NCBI RefSeq assembly: GCF_900113605.1
Contig: NZ_FOPY01000017.1
Coordinates: 1-64,000, forward strand
Length of the DNA: 64,000 bases
Origin: Modicisalibacter xianhensis
GTDB taxonomy: Bacteria > Pseudomonadota > Gammaproteobacteria > Pseudomonadales > Halomonadaceae
Direction of reading: 5' to 3'
Shown here: piece after piece, positions 8,410 through 16,787 of the stretch
Layout: every line of letters starts with the position of its first letter
Position numbering within the stretch: the first letter of the stretch is position 1
The notes under the pieces: model-generated
Database searches by the model: none
What the model was told of the DNA's origin: nothing
Seen by the model: the letters and a program-made list of their open reading frames with translations, nothing else
Made by a program: the position numbers and the translations under genes

Positions 8410-9441
8410 ATGTCGTCGTTACCTGCTGCCTCGCACTCCACCATTCTCGAAGTCGCGCGCGATGCCGGTGTCTCCAAGACCAGTGTGTCCCGCTACCTGG
8501 GTGGGGAGCGCCATCGTCTGTCACCGGCCATGCAGGCGCGTATTGCCGCCGCCATCCAACGGCTGGGCTATCGTCCCAACCAGATGGCACGTGGGCTCAA
8601 GGGCGGTCGTTCGAAGCTGATCGGCATGCTGGTGGCGGACATTCGCAATCCGTTCTCAGTGACTGTACTGCATAGTGTGGAGCAGGCCTGCCGTGCCCGC
8701 GGCTTCTCGCTGCTGGTCTGCAATACCGACAACGATCCGGACCAGGAGCGCAATCACCTGGCCCTGCTGGCGTCGTATCGTGTCGAGGGCGTGGTCATCA
8801 ACGCCGCCGGACGGCCAAGCGCCGAACTCAAGGCCCTGGCCGAGCAAGGCACGCCGATCGTGCTGCTCGACCGCAGCCTGAGCGACGTCGACGCCGATGT
8901 GGTGGGTCTCGACAATGCTGGTGCCATCGACATGGCAATGGATCACCTGCTGGAGCGGGGCTATCGCAACGTGCTTTACGTGAGCGAGCCGCCCGAGGGT
9001 GCCAGTTCGCGTCAGCGACGGCTGGAACGCTTCCGTCAGCGCCTGGCCCAGGCGCCGGAACTCACCGGCGAGACGGCCTGCCTTGCCATGCAGCGCGATA
9101 GCGACGCACTGCGCCAGGCACTGCACGGGTTTGTGTCCCGAGAAAGCCCGGCGCCGCGAGCCATCCTGTGCGCCAACGGCAACGTCACCCTGCAGGTGGC
9201 GCATGCCTTGAATGCCCTGGGGGTGAGCCTGGGCGAGACCGGCCTGCTGGGTATCGACGAACTCGACTGGTGCGCGTTGGCCGGCCCCGGCATAACCACC
9301 CTGGCCCAACCGACCGAAGCCATCGGCCAGGCTGCGGTGGAAAGCTTGATGCAACGTCTCGCGCCCCCAGGCCGCCAGGCACCGCCGCGACGCACCGAAT
9401 ATGCCGCACGCCTGATCGCGCGTGGCTCGACGCACCGATAA
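8410..9441 (+). CDS. LacI-family transcriptional regulator
   Basis: A 343-residue regulator. The N-terminal LacI helix-turn-helix reads ILEVARDAGVSKTSVSRYLG, and the hinge helix region is PNQMARGLKGGRSKLIGML. A periplasmic-binding-protein-like ligand domain fills the rest. The sequence resembles the KdgR/PtxS group that senses keto-sugar acids or their phosphates. It is the first gene of a tight run 8410-12279 (isomerase, kinase, reductase) and probably controls that run, the divergent aldolase and itself through the sites at 8377 and 9482 (inference). Confidence 0.93.
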   Translation: MSSLPAASHSTILEVARDAGVSKTSVSRYLGGERHRLSPAMQARIAAAIQRLGYRPNQMARGLKGGRSKLIGMLVADIRNPFSVTVLHSVEQACRARGFSLLVCNTDNDPDQERNHLALLASYRVEGVVINAAGRPSAELKALAEQGTPIVLLDRSLSDVDADVVGLDNAGAIDMAMDHLLERGYRNVLYVSEPPEGASSRQRRLERFRQRLAQAPELTGETACLAMQRDSDALRQALHGFVSRESPAPRAILCANGNVTLQVAHALNALGVSLGETGLLGIDELDWCALAGPGITTLAQPTEAIGQAAVESLMQRLAPPGRQAPPRRTEYAARLIARGSTHR

Positions 9442-9469
9442 CGCACTCATCAGGAGTCGAAGGTAATCC

Positions 9470-10261
9470 ATGCAAGATGCAATGGTAACGTTCCCATACC
9501 GTCCCGGACGCCCTTCCCTCGGGGTCGCTGCTTCGGCCTACGGGCACGATGTGATCCTGCGCCATGGCCAAGCGGGCATTCTGTCATGGCTGGCGGAGGC
9601 CGGCGCCGATGCGGTGGAGATCCGCCGTGAGCTGCTGACCGACGGGTTCGACGATTTTGCCGGCCTGGGCCGGGCCTGTGCCGACCATGGCCTCGGCGTG
9701 GTCTACTCCGCCGCGGATGCGCTCTGGCAGGACGATACCCCGCATCCGAACATCGCCCTCCGCCTGGCCGAAGCCGGGGCGCTGGGCGCCAGTGCCATCA
9801 AGTTCTCGCTGGGTCGTTACGAGCTTGGAGAAACCAGCGCCTGGAGAGCCATGAATCGCGTTCTGGGCGCAGCCGCCGTCTCGCTGGTCATGGTCGAGAA
9901 CGATCAGACGCCGGAGGGCGGGACACTGACACCCCTGGCTGCCTTTCTTACCGACGCCGAGCGTGCCGATTGCCCGCTGGCAATGACGTTCGATATCGGC
10001 AACTGGCGCTGGACCGGGGAGCACGCCATACCAGCCGCCCGACGACTGGGGCGCCATGTACGCTACGTTCATTGCAAGGGAACGCACGCGCAAGGCGACC
10101 GGTTCAGTGCCTGCGTGCCGGACGACGCGACATTGGCCGAATGGCAACCGCTCATGGCACAGTTTCCTCCTAGCGTTCCGCGTGCCATCGAGTACCCCCT
10201 GCAAGGCCCTGACCTCATCGCGCTGACCCGTCAGCAGCTCGAGCGCCTGGCCACCCTATAG
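9470..10261 (+). CDS. TIM-barrel sugar phosphate isomerase/epimerase family protein
   Basis: A 263-residue protein of the AP-endonuclease-2/xylose-isomerase-like TIM-barrel fold. Metal-site strands are readable: GADAVEIRRE, VSLVMVENDQTPEGG, AMTFDIGNWRWTGEH, VRYVHCKGTH and RAIEYPL. The start at 9470 follows GAAGG (9459-9463). Its position between a LacI regulator and a KDG-type kinase suggests that it isomerises a sugar acid or keto-sugar in that pathway; the exact substrate is unknown. Codons 5-10 overlap an operator-like palindrome, so repressor binding could block elongation or initiation directly. Confidence 0.82.
   Translation: MQDAMVTFPYRPGRPSLGVAASAYGHDVILRHGQAGILSWLAEAGADAVEIRRELLTDGFDDFAGLGRACADHGLGVVYSAADALWQDDTPHPNIALRLAEAGALGASAIKFSLGRYELGETSAWRAMNRVLGAAAVSLVMVENDQTPEGGTLTPLAAFLTDAERADCPLAMTFDIGNWRWTGEHAIPAARRLGRHVRYVHCKGTHAQGDRFSACVPDDATLAEWQPLMAQFPPSVPRAIEYPLQGPDLIALTRQQLERLATL
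9482..9497. promoter_or_regulatory. Second LacI-type operator, inside the isomerase gene start
   Basis: ATGGTAACGTTCCCAT differs from its own reverse complement ATGGGAACGTTACCAT at only two positions and resembles the site at 8377-8392. It begins 12 bp downstream of the isomerase start codon. Confidence 0.65.
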
Positions 10262-10295
10262 CAGGCACGAATACGTGCCATCTTCAGGAGTTCCC

Positions 10296-11264
10296 ATGAC
10301 ACGACAGACCGCCCCCGAGATACTGACCTTCGGTGAAGCCATGACCCTGTTCGCCGCCGAGACGACCGGCGACCTGGCCGAGGTCGAGCGCTTCCGGCGC
10401 GGTATTGCCGGCGCCGATACCAATGTCGCCATCGGCTTCGCCCGCCTGGGCTTCCATGTCGGCTGGCTCAGCCGTGTCGGCGACGACAGCTTCGGCCGTT
10501 TCATCCAGCGTACCCTGGAAGCCGAAGGCCTCGATTGCCGACATCTGCAGCACGACCCCGACCATGCGACGGGCCTGGTCTTCAAGACCCGCGCCGAGCG
10601 TGGCGAGGACCCCCACGTGGAATACATACGCCGCGGCAGCGCAGCCAGCTTCCTGTCCACGGCGGATGCCGCCTCGGTGGCGTTCCCGGCGGTACGCCAC
10701 CTGCATGCCACCGGCATTCCTCCTGCCCTGTCGGCCTCGGCGCGCGAACTGTCAGTGCATATGCTCGAGCGCGCCCGCGAGGCCAAGGCCAGCATTTCCT
10801 TCGACCCCAACCTGCGACCCAGCTTATGGAAGAGCGAACGGGAAATGTGCGAGACCATCAACGACCTCGCCGCCAAAGCGGACTGGGTACTGCCGGGACT
10901 CGCCGAGGGCCGCCGTCTGACCGGGCTGGAGAGCGCACATGACATCGCCGGCTTCTATCTCGACCGGGGCGCCAAGGCAGTGATCATCAAGCTCGGCCCC
11001 GAAGGCGGTTTCTATCGCAGTCACGACGAAAGCTTCACCGTCGAGGGCTTCAAGGTCGATGAGGTCATCGATACCGTGGGGGCCGGTGATGGATTCGCCG
11101 TGGGCATGGTCAGCGCACTGCTCGACGGCTTGTCGGCGCGCGCCGCGGTACGTCGTGGCAACCTGATCGGCTCGTTGGCGGTGCAGGTACCCGGCGACAT
11201 GGAAGGCCTGCCCCATCGCGACACGCTGACTGCACTCGAAGCCAAGCTTCCAGCACTGGACTGA
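10296..11264 (+). CDS. kdgK: PfkB-family sugar kinase, 2-keto-3-deoxygluconate kinase type
   Basis: A 322-residue ribokinase/PfkB kinase. Landmarks: ILTFGEAMTLFAAE at the N-terminus, RRGIAGADTNVAIGFARLG (substrate Gly/Asp region), SISFDPNLRPSLW (typical of KdgK), and the C-terminal anion-hole/catalytic signature DTVGAGDGFAVGMVSALLDG with the base Asp in GAGDGF. KdgK phosphorylates 2-keto-3-deoxygluconate at the expense of ATP. The start at 10296 has CAGGAG in front. The gene lies 34 bp after the isomerase and 25 bp before the reductase, in one operon. Confidence 0.88.
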   Translation: MTRQTAPEILTFGEAMTLFAAETTGDLAEVERFRRGIAGADTNVAIGFARLGFHVGWLSRVGDDSFGRFIQRTLEAEGLDCRHLQHDPDHATGLVFKTRAERGEDPHVEYIRRGSAASFLSTADAASVAFPAVRHLHATGIPPALSASARELSVHMLERAREAKASISFDPNLRPSLWKSEREMCETINDLAAKADWVLPGLAEGRRLTGLESAHDIAGFYLDRGAKAVIIKLGPEGGFYRSHDESFTVEGFKVDEVIDTVGAGDGFAVGMVSALLDGLSARAAVRRGNLIGSLAVQVPGDMEGLPHRDTLTALEAKLPALD

Positions 11265-11289
11265 ACCGACAACAACCTGGACTCCCACA

Positions 11290-12279
11290 ATGAAAAAACG
11301 CATCGTCGCCTTTCGCCGCCTCAACGAACAGCAGATCGCCCAGTTGCGTGAGCAGTTCCATGTCGACTACTTTCCCTCGCTCGAGGGCGTCGACGATCCC
11401 GGCTTCCGCGAGGCTCTGGCGGAGGCTCACGGCCTGGTCGGGGCCAGCCTGAAGATCACGCCCGAACTCCTCGACGAGGCGCCGCATCTCGAGGCCATCG
11501 CCAGTATCTCGGTGGGCTATGACAACTATCCTGTCGACGAACTGACCCGGCGCAGTATCCTGCTCTGCAATACCCCCGACGTGCTCACCGAGACCACTGC
11601 CGACACCGGTTTCTCGCTGATCATGGCCACAGCCCGGCGCGTGGTGGAACTGGCAGAATTCGTCAAGCGGGGCGACTGGAAGGAAAGCATCGGCGAAGCC
11701 CAGTTCGGCTGCGACGTGCATGGCAAGACGCTGGGCATGGTCGGCATGGGACGTATCGGCGCGGCCGTGGCACGGCGTGGCGCCCTGGGCTTCGGCATGA
11801 ATGTGCTTTACAGCTATGCCTCGCCCAAGCCCGAGCTTGAAGCATCGCTCGGTGCCCGCCGATGCGAGATGGAGGAATTGCTCGAGCAGGCCGACTTCGT
11901 CTGTGTCACCGTGCCGCTGACTGCCGAGACCACCCACCTGTTCGGTGCCGAGCAGTTCGCGCGCATGAAGTCGAGCGCAATCTTCATCAACATTGCTCGT
12001 GGCAAGGTGGTCGATGAGCCGGCCCTGATCCAGGCCCTGGACGATGGCCAGATTCGTGGGGCGGGCCTCGACGTCTTCGAGCAGGAGCCGCTGCCTGCCG
12101 ACTCGCCCCTGCCGCACATGGCCAACGTGGTCGCGCTGCCGCACATCGGCTCGGCAACCCACGAGACGCGCACCGCCATGGCCCAGCGAGCCGTTGACAA
12201 CATTACTCTGGCCCTCACCGGCGAGCGCCCGATCAGCCTGGTAAACGAACCTGCCTGGGACTCACGTCGGCAAAGCTAA
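11290..12279 (+). CDS. ghrB: 2-ketogluconate/hydroxypyruvate reductase-like dehydrogenase
   Basis: A 329-residue D-isomer-specific 2-hydroxyacid dehydrogenase. The NAD(P) fingerprint is GMVGMGRIGAAVARRG; catalytic residues are Arg in IFINIARGKVVDE, Glu in LDVFEQEPLP and His in VVALPHIGSATHETRTAMAQ. The overall pattern (ASISVGYDNYPVDELTRRSI, LCNTPDVLTETTADTGFSLI) fits GhrB/TkrA, which reduce glyoxylate, hydroxypyruvate or 2-keto-D-gluconate. Context with KdgK favours a keto-gluconate substrate. It ends the operon; a GC-rich hairpin follows. Confidence 0.88.
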   Translation: MKKRIVAFRRLNEQQIAQLREQFHVDYFPSLEGVDDPGFREALAEAHGLVGASLKITPELLDEAPHLEAIASISVGYDNYPVDELTRRSILLCNTPDVLTETTADTGFSLIMATARRVVELAEFVKRGDWKESIGEAQFGCDVHGKTLGMVGMGRIGAAVARRGALGFGMNVLYSYASPKPELEASLGARRCEMEELLEQADFVCVTVPLTAETTHLFGAEQFARMKSSAIFINIARGKVVDEPALIQALDDGQIRGAGLDVFEQEPLPADSPLPHMANVVALPHIGSATHETRTAMAQRAVDNITLALTGERPISLVNEPAWDSRRQS

Positions 12280-12301
12280 AGCCACTCCCATCCCTGTCAG
12301 C

Positions 12302-12327
12302 TGGCCGGGGCGGTGACGCTCCGGCCA
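12302..12327 (+). terminator. Hairpin after the ghrB-like gene
   Basis: TGGCCGGGGCG (12302-12312) / CGCTCCGGCCA (12317-12327) with a GTGA loop and one imperfect pair. There is no T-run, so it is a hairpin of uncertain terminator strength. Confidence 0.45.
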
Positions 12328-12402
12328 TGCCAGCAACTTGTTCCCGCGCGTCCCCGTGCAATACGACCACAGCGCACCAGCCTCTATGCCACTAAAGGCG
12401 CA

Positions 12403-12415
12403 TTGGTTAATCCAA
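12403..12415. promoter_or_regulatory. Candidate operator upstream of the second LacI gene
   Basis: TTGGTTAATCCAA carries inverted TTGG/CCAA arms around an AT core, 53 bp before the start of the LacI-family gene at 12468. It could be an autoregulatory site; only the symmetry supports this. Confidence 0.35.
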
Positions 12416-12467
12416 GCCTCTCACCTAGATTTAGACCCATCCAAAAAATCTCGGCTCCGGAGCTTAG

Positions 12468-13559
12468 ATGGCCCAGGACAACGACAATTCGCAAGCCGCT
12501 TCTCTGCGCGATGGCAGTGTGACCTTGCAGGACATCGCCGCACATGCCGGCGTCTCCCGTTCGACGGTCTCGCTGGTGTTGCGCGAAAGCCCGCTGGTGG
12601 CCGAGCGTACGCGTGAAAAGGTGCAGGCATCGATCAAGGCACTGGGCTACGTCTACAATCGCGGAGCCGCCGCCCTGCGCGGCAGCCGCACGCAAACCCT
12701 GGGCGTCGTGGTCTACGACATCGCCAATCCGTTTTTCGGCGCCATGGTGGCCGGCATCGATGCCGTACTCAACCGCCAGAACTATGTCTCGTTTCTGACC
12801 AATAGCGAAGACTCCCCGGCCCGGCAGCAGCGCTTTCTGGAACGCATGCGCGAACATCGTGTCGACGCCATCCTGTTGTGCCCCGCCGAAGGCACCGAGC
12901 CCCAGCTCATCGAGACCCTGCAGGAGTGGCGTCTGCCCTGTGTCCAGGTACTACGACACGTGGGGCAGCCGCCTTTCGATTATGCCGGTACCGACTTCGA
13001 GCAGGGCGTCCGCCAGGCGGTGAACCATCTAGTGGCGCTCGGTCATCGCCACATCGCTTTCCTCGGCGGCCAGGCCGAGCACTCCGCCACCCGCGCACGC
13101 TGGCAGGGCTATTTTGCCGCCATGGCCGATCACGGCCTGGAGCAGACCCGCTGCCTGCGCACCGCATTGACCCGCCAGGCCGGTTTCGACGCTATCCTGG
13201 CCCTGATGGACGAACCGACACCGCCCACGGCGGTGATCTGCCACAACGACCTGATGGCGTTCGGCGCCATGCTCGGCCTCAAACGCCTGGGCTTGAGGCC
13301 CGGTATCGATTGCGCAGTGATCGGTACCGACGATGTCGAGGAAACGGCGCTCAGCGATCCGGCCCTGACCAGCGTTGCCACCCATCCCCATGCCATCGGC
13401 GAAGAGGCCGCCCGCCTGGCGCTTCGCCGTATCGCCAATCCCGACGGGGCGCGGGAGCAAGTCGTGCTGTCGCCCCGACTCCAGGTACGGGAATCCTGCG
13501 GAGCCCATCGGCCTTCTACGCACTCCCGTCACGCCAAGCCACTCGTCACGCAAGACTGA
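12468..13559 (+). CDS. LacI-family transcriptional regulator of the TRAP operon
   Basis: A 363-residue regulator. The helix-turn-helix is TLQDIAAHAGVSRSTVSLVL, the hinge region YVYNRGAAALRGSRTQTLGV, and the rest is a type I periplasmic-binding fold (GVVVYDIANPFFGAMVAGID). It lies 35 bp before the TRAP binding-protein gene and reads in the same direction, so it is most likely the local regulator of TRAP expression. Its start codon follows CGGAG within the self-complementary GCTCCGGAGC (12454-12463). It is clearly distinct from the regulator at 8410, so the locus has two LacI proteins. Confidence 0.92.
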   Translation: MAQDNDNSQAASLRDGSVTLQDIAAHAGVSRSTVSLVLRESPLVAERTREKVQASIKALGYVYNRGAAALRGSRTQTLGVVVYDIANPFFGAMVAGIDAVLNRQNYVSFLTNSEDSPARQQRFLERMREHRVDAILLCPAEGTEPQLIETLQEWRLPCVQVLRHVGQPPFDYAGTDFEQGVRQAVNHLVALGHRHIAFLGGQAEHSATRARWQGYFAAMADHGLEQTRCLRTALTRQAGFDAILALMDEPTPPTAVICHNDLMAFGAMLGLKRLGLRPGIDCAVIGTDDVEETALSDPALTSVATHPHAIGEEAARLALRRIANPDGAREQVVLSPRLQVRESCGAHRPSTHSRHAKPLVTQD

Positions 13560-13594
13560 TCTGCCAAGCGCAGACAACAACAAGAGGTGCTCTC

Positions 13595-14620
13595 ATGTTC
13601 AGAAAATGGATCGATCCAAATCAGCTCAAGCCATTTACCCACCTGGCCAAGGGGCTGCTGGCCGGAAGCGTTCTGGCGGCCGGCCTGGGCCTGGCCTCCA
13701 CTGCCCAGGCTGTAGAGTTGCGATTCGGCCACGGCGGTACCGAGGACACCGCCTATCAGGCAGGTGCGGAGAAGTTCAAGGCGCTGCTCGCCGAAAAGAC
13801 CGATGGTGATGTCGGCGTCACCATCATGGGCAACTCGGTACTCGGTCACGAAACCGAGATGTTCGAGCAGCAGATGGCCGGCGCGCTGGACCTGTCGATC
13901 ATCAACCCCGGCTTGATCACCGACTTCTCACACACCGCCAACGTGTTCTCGATCCCCTTCATGTACCGTGACGTCGACCATTGGCGCACCGTGCTTGATG
14001 GGGAGGTAGGTCGTGAGATCGCCGACCGTATCGAGGAGGAAACCGACGTCAAGGTGCTGGCCTTCTTCGGGGGCGGCAAGCGCCAGATCGTCAGTACCCG
14101 CCCACTCGAGAATCTCGACGACCTCGAAGGCATGAAGCTGCGCACCAATCCCACCGAGCCCTTGATCGTGGCCTGGAAGGCCCTGGGCACCGAGCCGACG
14201 GTCATGGCCTGGAAGGAGATCTACACCGGGCTACAGCTCGGTGCCATCGACGGCCTGCTCAACGAAGCCGAGTGGATCGAACGCATGGGCTTTCATGAGG
14301 TGGCGCCACACATCGGCCTTTCGGAGCACGACATCACCGTTCGCCTGCTGACCATGTCGCAGATGAGCTGGGACCGGCTCGACGACAGCCAGAAGAAGGC
14401 CGTCATGGCCGCCGCGCAGGAAGCGGCCAGCTATGCTCGCCAGGTCCAGCTCGAGCAGGACGCCGAGGCCCTCAAGACCCTCGAGCAGGAAGGTGCAACG
14501 CTGTACCCGCTGGATCGCGAACGCATGAAGGAGATCGTTTCCGAGCCGCTGCAGCAGGTCATCGACGACATGGAGCTCAACGAGCTGCATCAGATGATCG
14601 TCAACGCCGGTCAGGCGTAA
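13595..14620 (+). CDS. dctP: TRAP transporter substrate-binding protein
   Basis: A 341-residue periplasmic DctP-family protein. The signal peptide ends near residue 39 (AGLGLASTAQA, then VELRFGHGG). The body shows the family pattern: LGHETEMFEQQMAGALDLSI, MKLRTNPTEPLIVAWKALGT (the conserved Arg that binds the ligand carboxylate), then GTEPTVMAWKEIYTGLQLGA and IDGLLNEAEWI. It captures an organic or sugar acid and hands it to DctQM. The start at 13595 follows AAGAGG; earlier in-frame sequence is the shadow of the LacI gene. Confidence 0.93.
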   Translation: MFRKWIDPNQLKPFTHLAKGLLAGSVLAAGLGLASTAQAVELRFGHGGTEDTAYQAGAEKFKALLAEKTDGDVGVTIMGNSVLGHETEMFEQQMAGALDLSIINPGLITDFSHTANVFSIPFMYRDVDHWRTVLDGEVGREIADRIEEETDVKVLAFFGGGKRQIVSTRPLENLDDLEGMKLRTNPTEPLIVAWKALGTEPTVMAWKEIYTGLQLGAIDGLLNEAEWIERMGFHEVAPHIGLSEHDITVRLLTMSQMSWDRLDDSQKKAVMAAAQEAASYARQVQLEQDAEALKTLEQEGATLYPLDRERMKEIVSEPLQQVIDDMELNELHQMIVNAGQA

Positions 14621-14627
14621 CCACGTT

Positions 14628-14649
14628 GCGGGGCGCGCTTGCGCCCCGC
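14628..14649 (+). promoter_or_regulatory. Hairpin between dctP and dctQ
   Basis: GCGGGGCGC (14628-14636) / GCGCCCCGC (14641-14649), a perfect 9-bp stem with a GCTT loop, no T-run. It probably stabilises the dctP transcript or attenuates read-through, so that the binding protein is made in excess over the membrane subunits (a common arrangement in binding-protein operons; inference here). Confidence 0.6.
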
Positions 14650-14678
14650 TCCCTTCACTCGCCATGAGGAACGACGCC

Positions 14679-15263
14679 ATGGGTTCCCTGCTTGCCGGCC
14701 TTTCCCGGCTCAACCGCGGACTGGAACGCGTGCTCCACCTGGTACTGCTGGCGTTGCTGATGGGCTTCATTGCGCTGATCATCTACCAGATCGTCAGCCG
14801 CAACCTGCCACTGCTGCCCCGGCTCTACTGGACCGAGGAATTCAGCCGCTTCGCCTTCCAGTGGCTGATCATGCTGGGTACCGCCATCGGCGTGTACCAC
14901 GCCGATCACTTCGTGCTCGAGGCCTTCCCACGCGGCTCGCGCCCCGACACTGCCACCCGTCTGTTTCGCGACTTGGCCTGCCTGGCAGTGGGCGTGATCT
15001 TCATAGTCTACGGCAAGGACTTTGCGCTTTCCGGCCTGCGCCGCAAGGCCACCGCCTCGAAACTGCCGATGATCTATGTCTACTCGGTGTTCGTCGTTAG
15101 TGGCGTGTTCATCGTGCTGTTCAGCCTGGAGCGCCTGCTGCATACCGCCCTGCACGGCATGAAGTCCATGGAATCCGCCCTGAACACCCCCAACGAGTTG
15201 GATGAAGTCACCCATATCGACGACGCCCGACTCGACACCATCGAGAGAGGAACGTCGTCATGA
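14679..15263 (+). CDS. dctQ: TRAP transporter small permease subunit
   Basis: A 194-residue DctQ-family membrane protein with four hydrophobic helices (about residues 17-38, 52-70, 92-112 and 127-150). The family motif is YWTEEFSRFAFQWLIMLGTA. It bridges DctM and loaded DctP. ATG 14679 is preferred because GAGGA lies 8 bp upstream; an earlier ATG at 14664 lacks a ribosome-binding site. The C-terminus is a hydrophilic tail of about 40 residues, longer than usual. It overlaps dctM by 4 bp. Confidence 0.88.
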   Translation: MGSLLAGLSRLNRGLERVLHLVLLALLMGFIALIIYQIVSRNLPLLPRLYWTEEFSRFAFQWLIMLGTAIGVYHADHFVLEAFPRGSRPDTATRLFRDLACLAVGVIFIVYGKDFALSGLRRKATASKLPMIYVYSVFVVSGVFIVLFSLERLLHTALHGMKSMESALNTPNELDEVTHIDDARLDTIERGTSS

Positions 15264-16567
15264 TGCCGATGGATTGGGTCTTCATTCTGCCGTGGCTGCT
15301 GTTCGCCCTGCTCGGTGTGCTGATCGTTGCCGGTGTGCCCATCGCCATGTCGCTGGTACTCACCGCCTTCGGCGTGATCCTGCTCGATCCGCGCCTGACC
15401 TTCTGGGTCATGTTCCAGCGCATGTACAACGGCATGGACTCGTTCGTGCTGCTCGCCGTACCGCTGTTTCTGCTGGCCGGCAACCTGATGAACTCGGCGC
15501 ATATCACCGACCGGCTGATTACGTTGTGCATGCGCCTGGTCGGCCACTTCAAGGGCGCATTGGCCCATGTCAACGTGCTGGTCAGCATGCTGTTCGCCGG
15601 GGTCTCGGGCTCATCCACTGCCGACAGCGCCGGGGTTGGAACGGTGCTGATTCCCGCCATGAAGCGCGAGGGCTACCCAGTACGCTTTGCGGTAGCGGTC
15701 ACTGCCGCCTCGTCGGTGATGGGCATCATCATTCCGCCCTCGATCAACATGATCGTGTGGGGAGCACTGACCAACACTTCGATTGCCGGCCTGTTCCTGG
15801 GCGGCATCGTGCCCGGCGTGATGATCGGCGTTGCACAACTGTTGCTCAACTTGATCTACGTACGCCGCTACGACGTGCCGGTGCGCCAGCGCGCCTCATT
15901 CTCGCAACTGATGAGTTCGGGCAAGGACGGTCTGCTCGCTGCGGGAATTCCCATCGTCATCATAGGCGGGATCACCCTGGGCCTGGTCACCCCCACCGAA
16001 GCCGCGGTGATTGCCGTGCTCTACGCCATGGCACTGGGCTTTTTCGTCTACCGCGAACTGACCGTCAAGCATGTGCTGGACGCCTCGACCAGCACCGTCC
16101 GGCTGTGTTCGCTGTCGCTGTTCAGCCTGGTGGGGGCTGCCATTTTCGGTTACCTGATCAGCTTCTACCAGATTCCGCCCAAGCTGATGGCCGGGGTCAA
16201 TATCACCGACCCCATCGTCTTGCTGGTGATCATGGCCGCAGTGATGCTGCTGGTCGGTACCTTCATGGATTCGCTGCCGGCCATGGCGATTCTGGCCCCG
16301 ATCTTTCAGCCGCTGGCAATGCAGGCCGGCGTACACCCGGTGCAGTTCGGCGTGATCGGCGTCATGGCGCTGGGTCTGGGTCTGATCACGCCTCCCTATG
16401 GCCTGTGCCTGATGATATCGGCCAAGATCGGAGGTATTCCGCTGCTCAAGGCGTTGGCCACGACGCTGCTCTACCTGGCCGTGATGCTGGTAGTCATCGT
16501 GCTGCTGATCCTGTTCCCCGAACTGATTCTCTCCGTACCACGCTGGCTGACCCCGGACTTCGTCTGA
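15260..16567 (+). CDS. dctM: TRAP transporter large permease subunit
   Basis: A 435-residue DctM-family protein with about 12 membrane helices, the Na+-driven translocation channel. Typical stretches: LVSMLFAGVSGSSTADSAGV, SSVMGIIIPPSINMIVWGAL, and near the end LGLGLITPPYGLCLMISAKI, which are the two Na+-site hairpin regions of DctM. ATG 15260 overlaps the dctQ stop (ATGATG; a second in-frame ATG is at 15263). With dctP and dctQ the transporter is complete. The enzymes upstream suggest a keto-sugar acid or aldonate ligand. Confidence 0.94.
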   Translation: MMPMDWVFILPWLLFALLGVLIVAGVPIAMSLVLTAFGVILLDPRLTFWVMFQRMYNGMDSFVLLAVPLFLLAGNLMNSAHITDRLITLCMRLVGHFKGALAHVNVLVSMLFAGVSGSSTADSAGVGTVLIPAMKREGYPVRFAVAVTAASSVMGIIIPPSINMIVWGALTNTSIAGLFLGGIVPGVMIGVAQLLLNLIYVRRYDVPVRQRASFSQLMSSGKDGLLAAGIPIVIIGGITLGLVTPTEAAVIAVLYAMALGFFVYRELTVKHVLDASTSTVRLCSLSLFSLVGAAIFGYLISFYQIPPKLMAGVNITDPIVLLVIMAAVMLLVGTFMDSLPAMAILAPIFQPLAMQAGVHPVQFGVIGVMALGLGLITPPYGLCLMISAKIGGIPLLKALATTLLYLAVMLVVIVLLILFPELILSVPRWLTPDFV

Positions 16568-16583
16568 ACCGATGCTGGCATGC

Positions 16584-16610
16584 CCCGGGCCCCGCGCCCG
16601 GGCGCTTCCT
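16584..16610 (+). terminator. Putative terminator of the TRAP operon
   Basis: CCCGGGC (16584-16590) / GCCCGGG (16596-16602), 7-bp stem and 5-nt loop, followed by CGCTTCCTTT. The T content is modest. Confidence 0.5.
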
Positions 16611-16787
16611 TTGAATCGAACTTGCTCTTAGACTTTCGGTCTAGATGTGAGAAGCGCGACGAGATAAGCTACGCTGTTAGTGAACGCTGTTCGTAAAGTC
16701 GTGAAATTCACCCTCAATGCTGGGCTTCGCCCGCCGATAACAGAAGAACAAGGCTAGTAAGCTCAAGAAAGACCGTAAGAGGTCACC

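Noticed and set aside
11110..12162. 350-codon minus-strand open frame opposite the ghrB-like gene
   Set aside because: Antisense shadow; the sense strand encodes a clear dehydrogenase.
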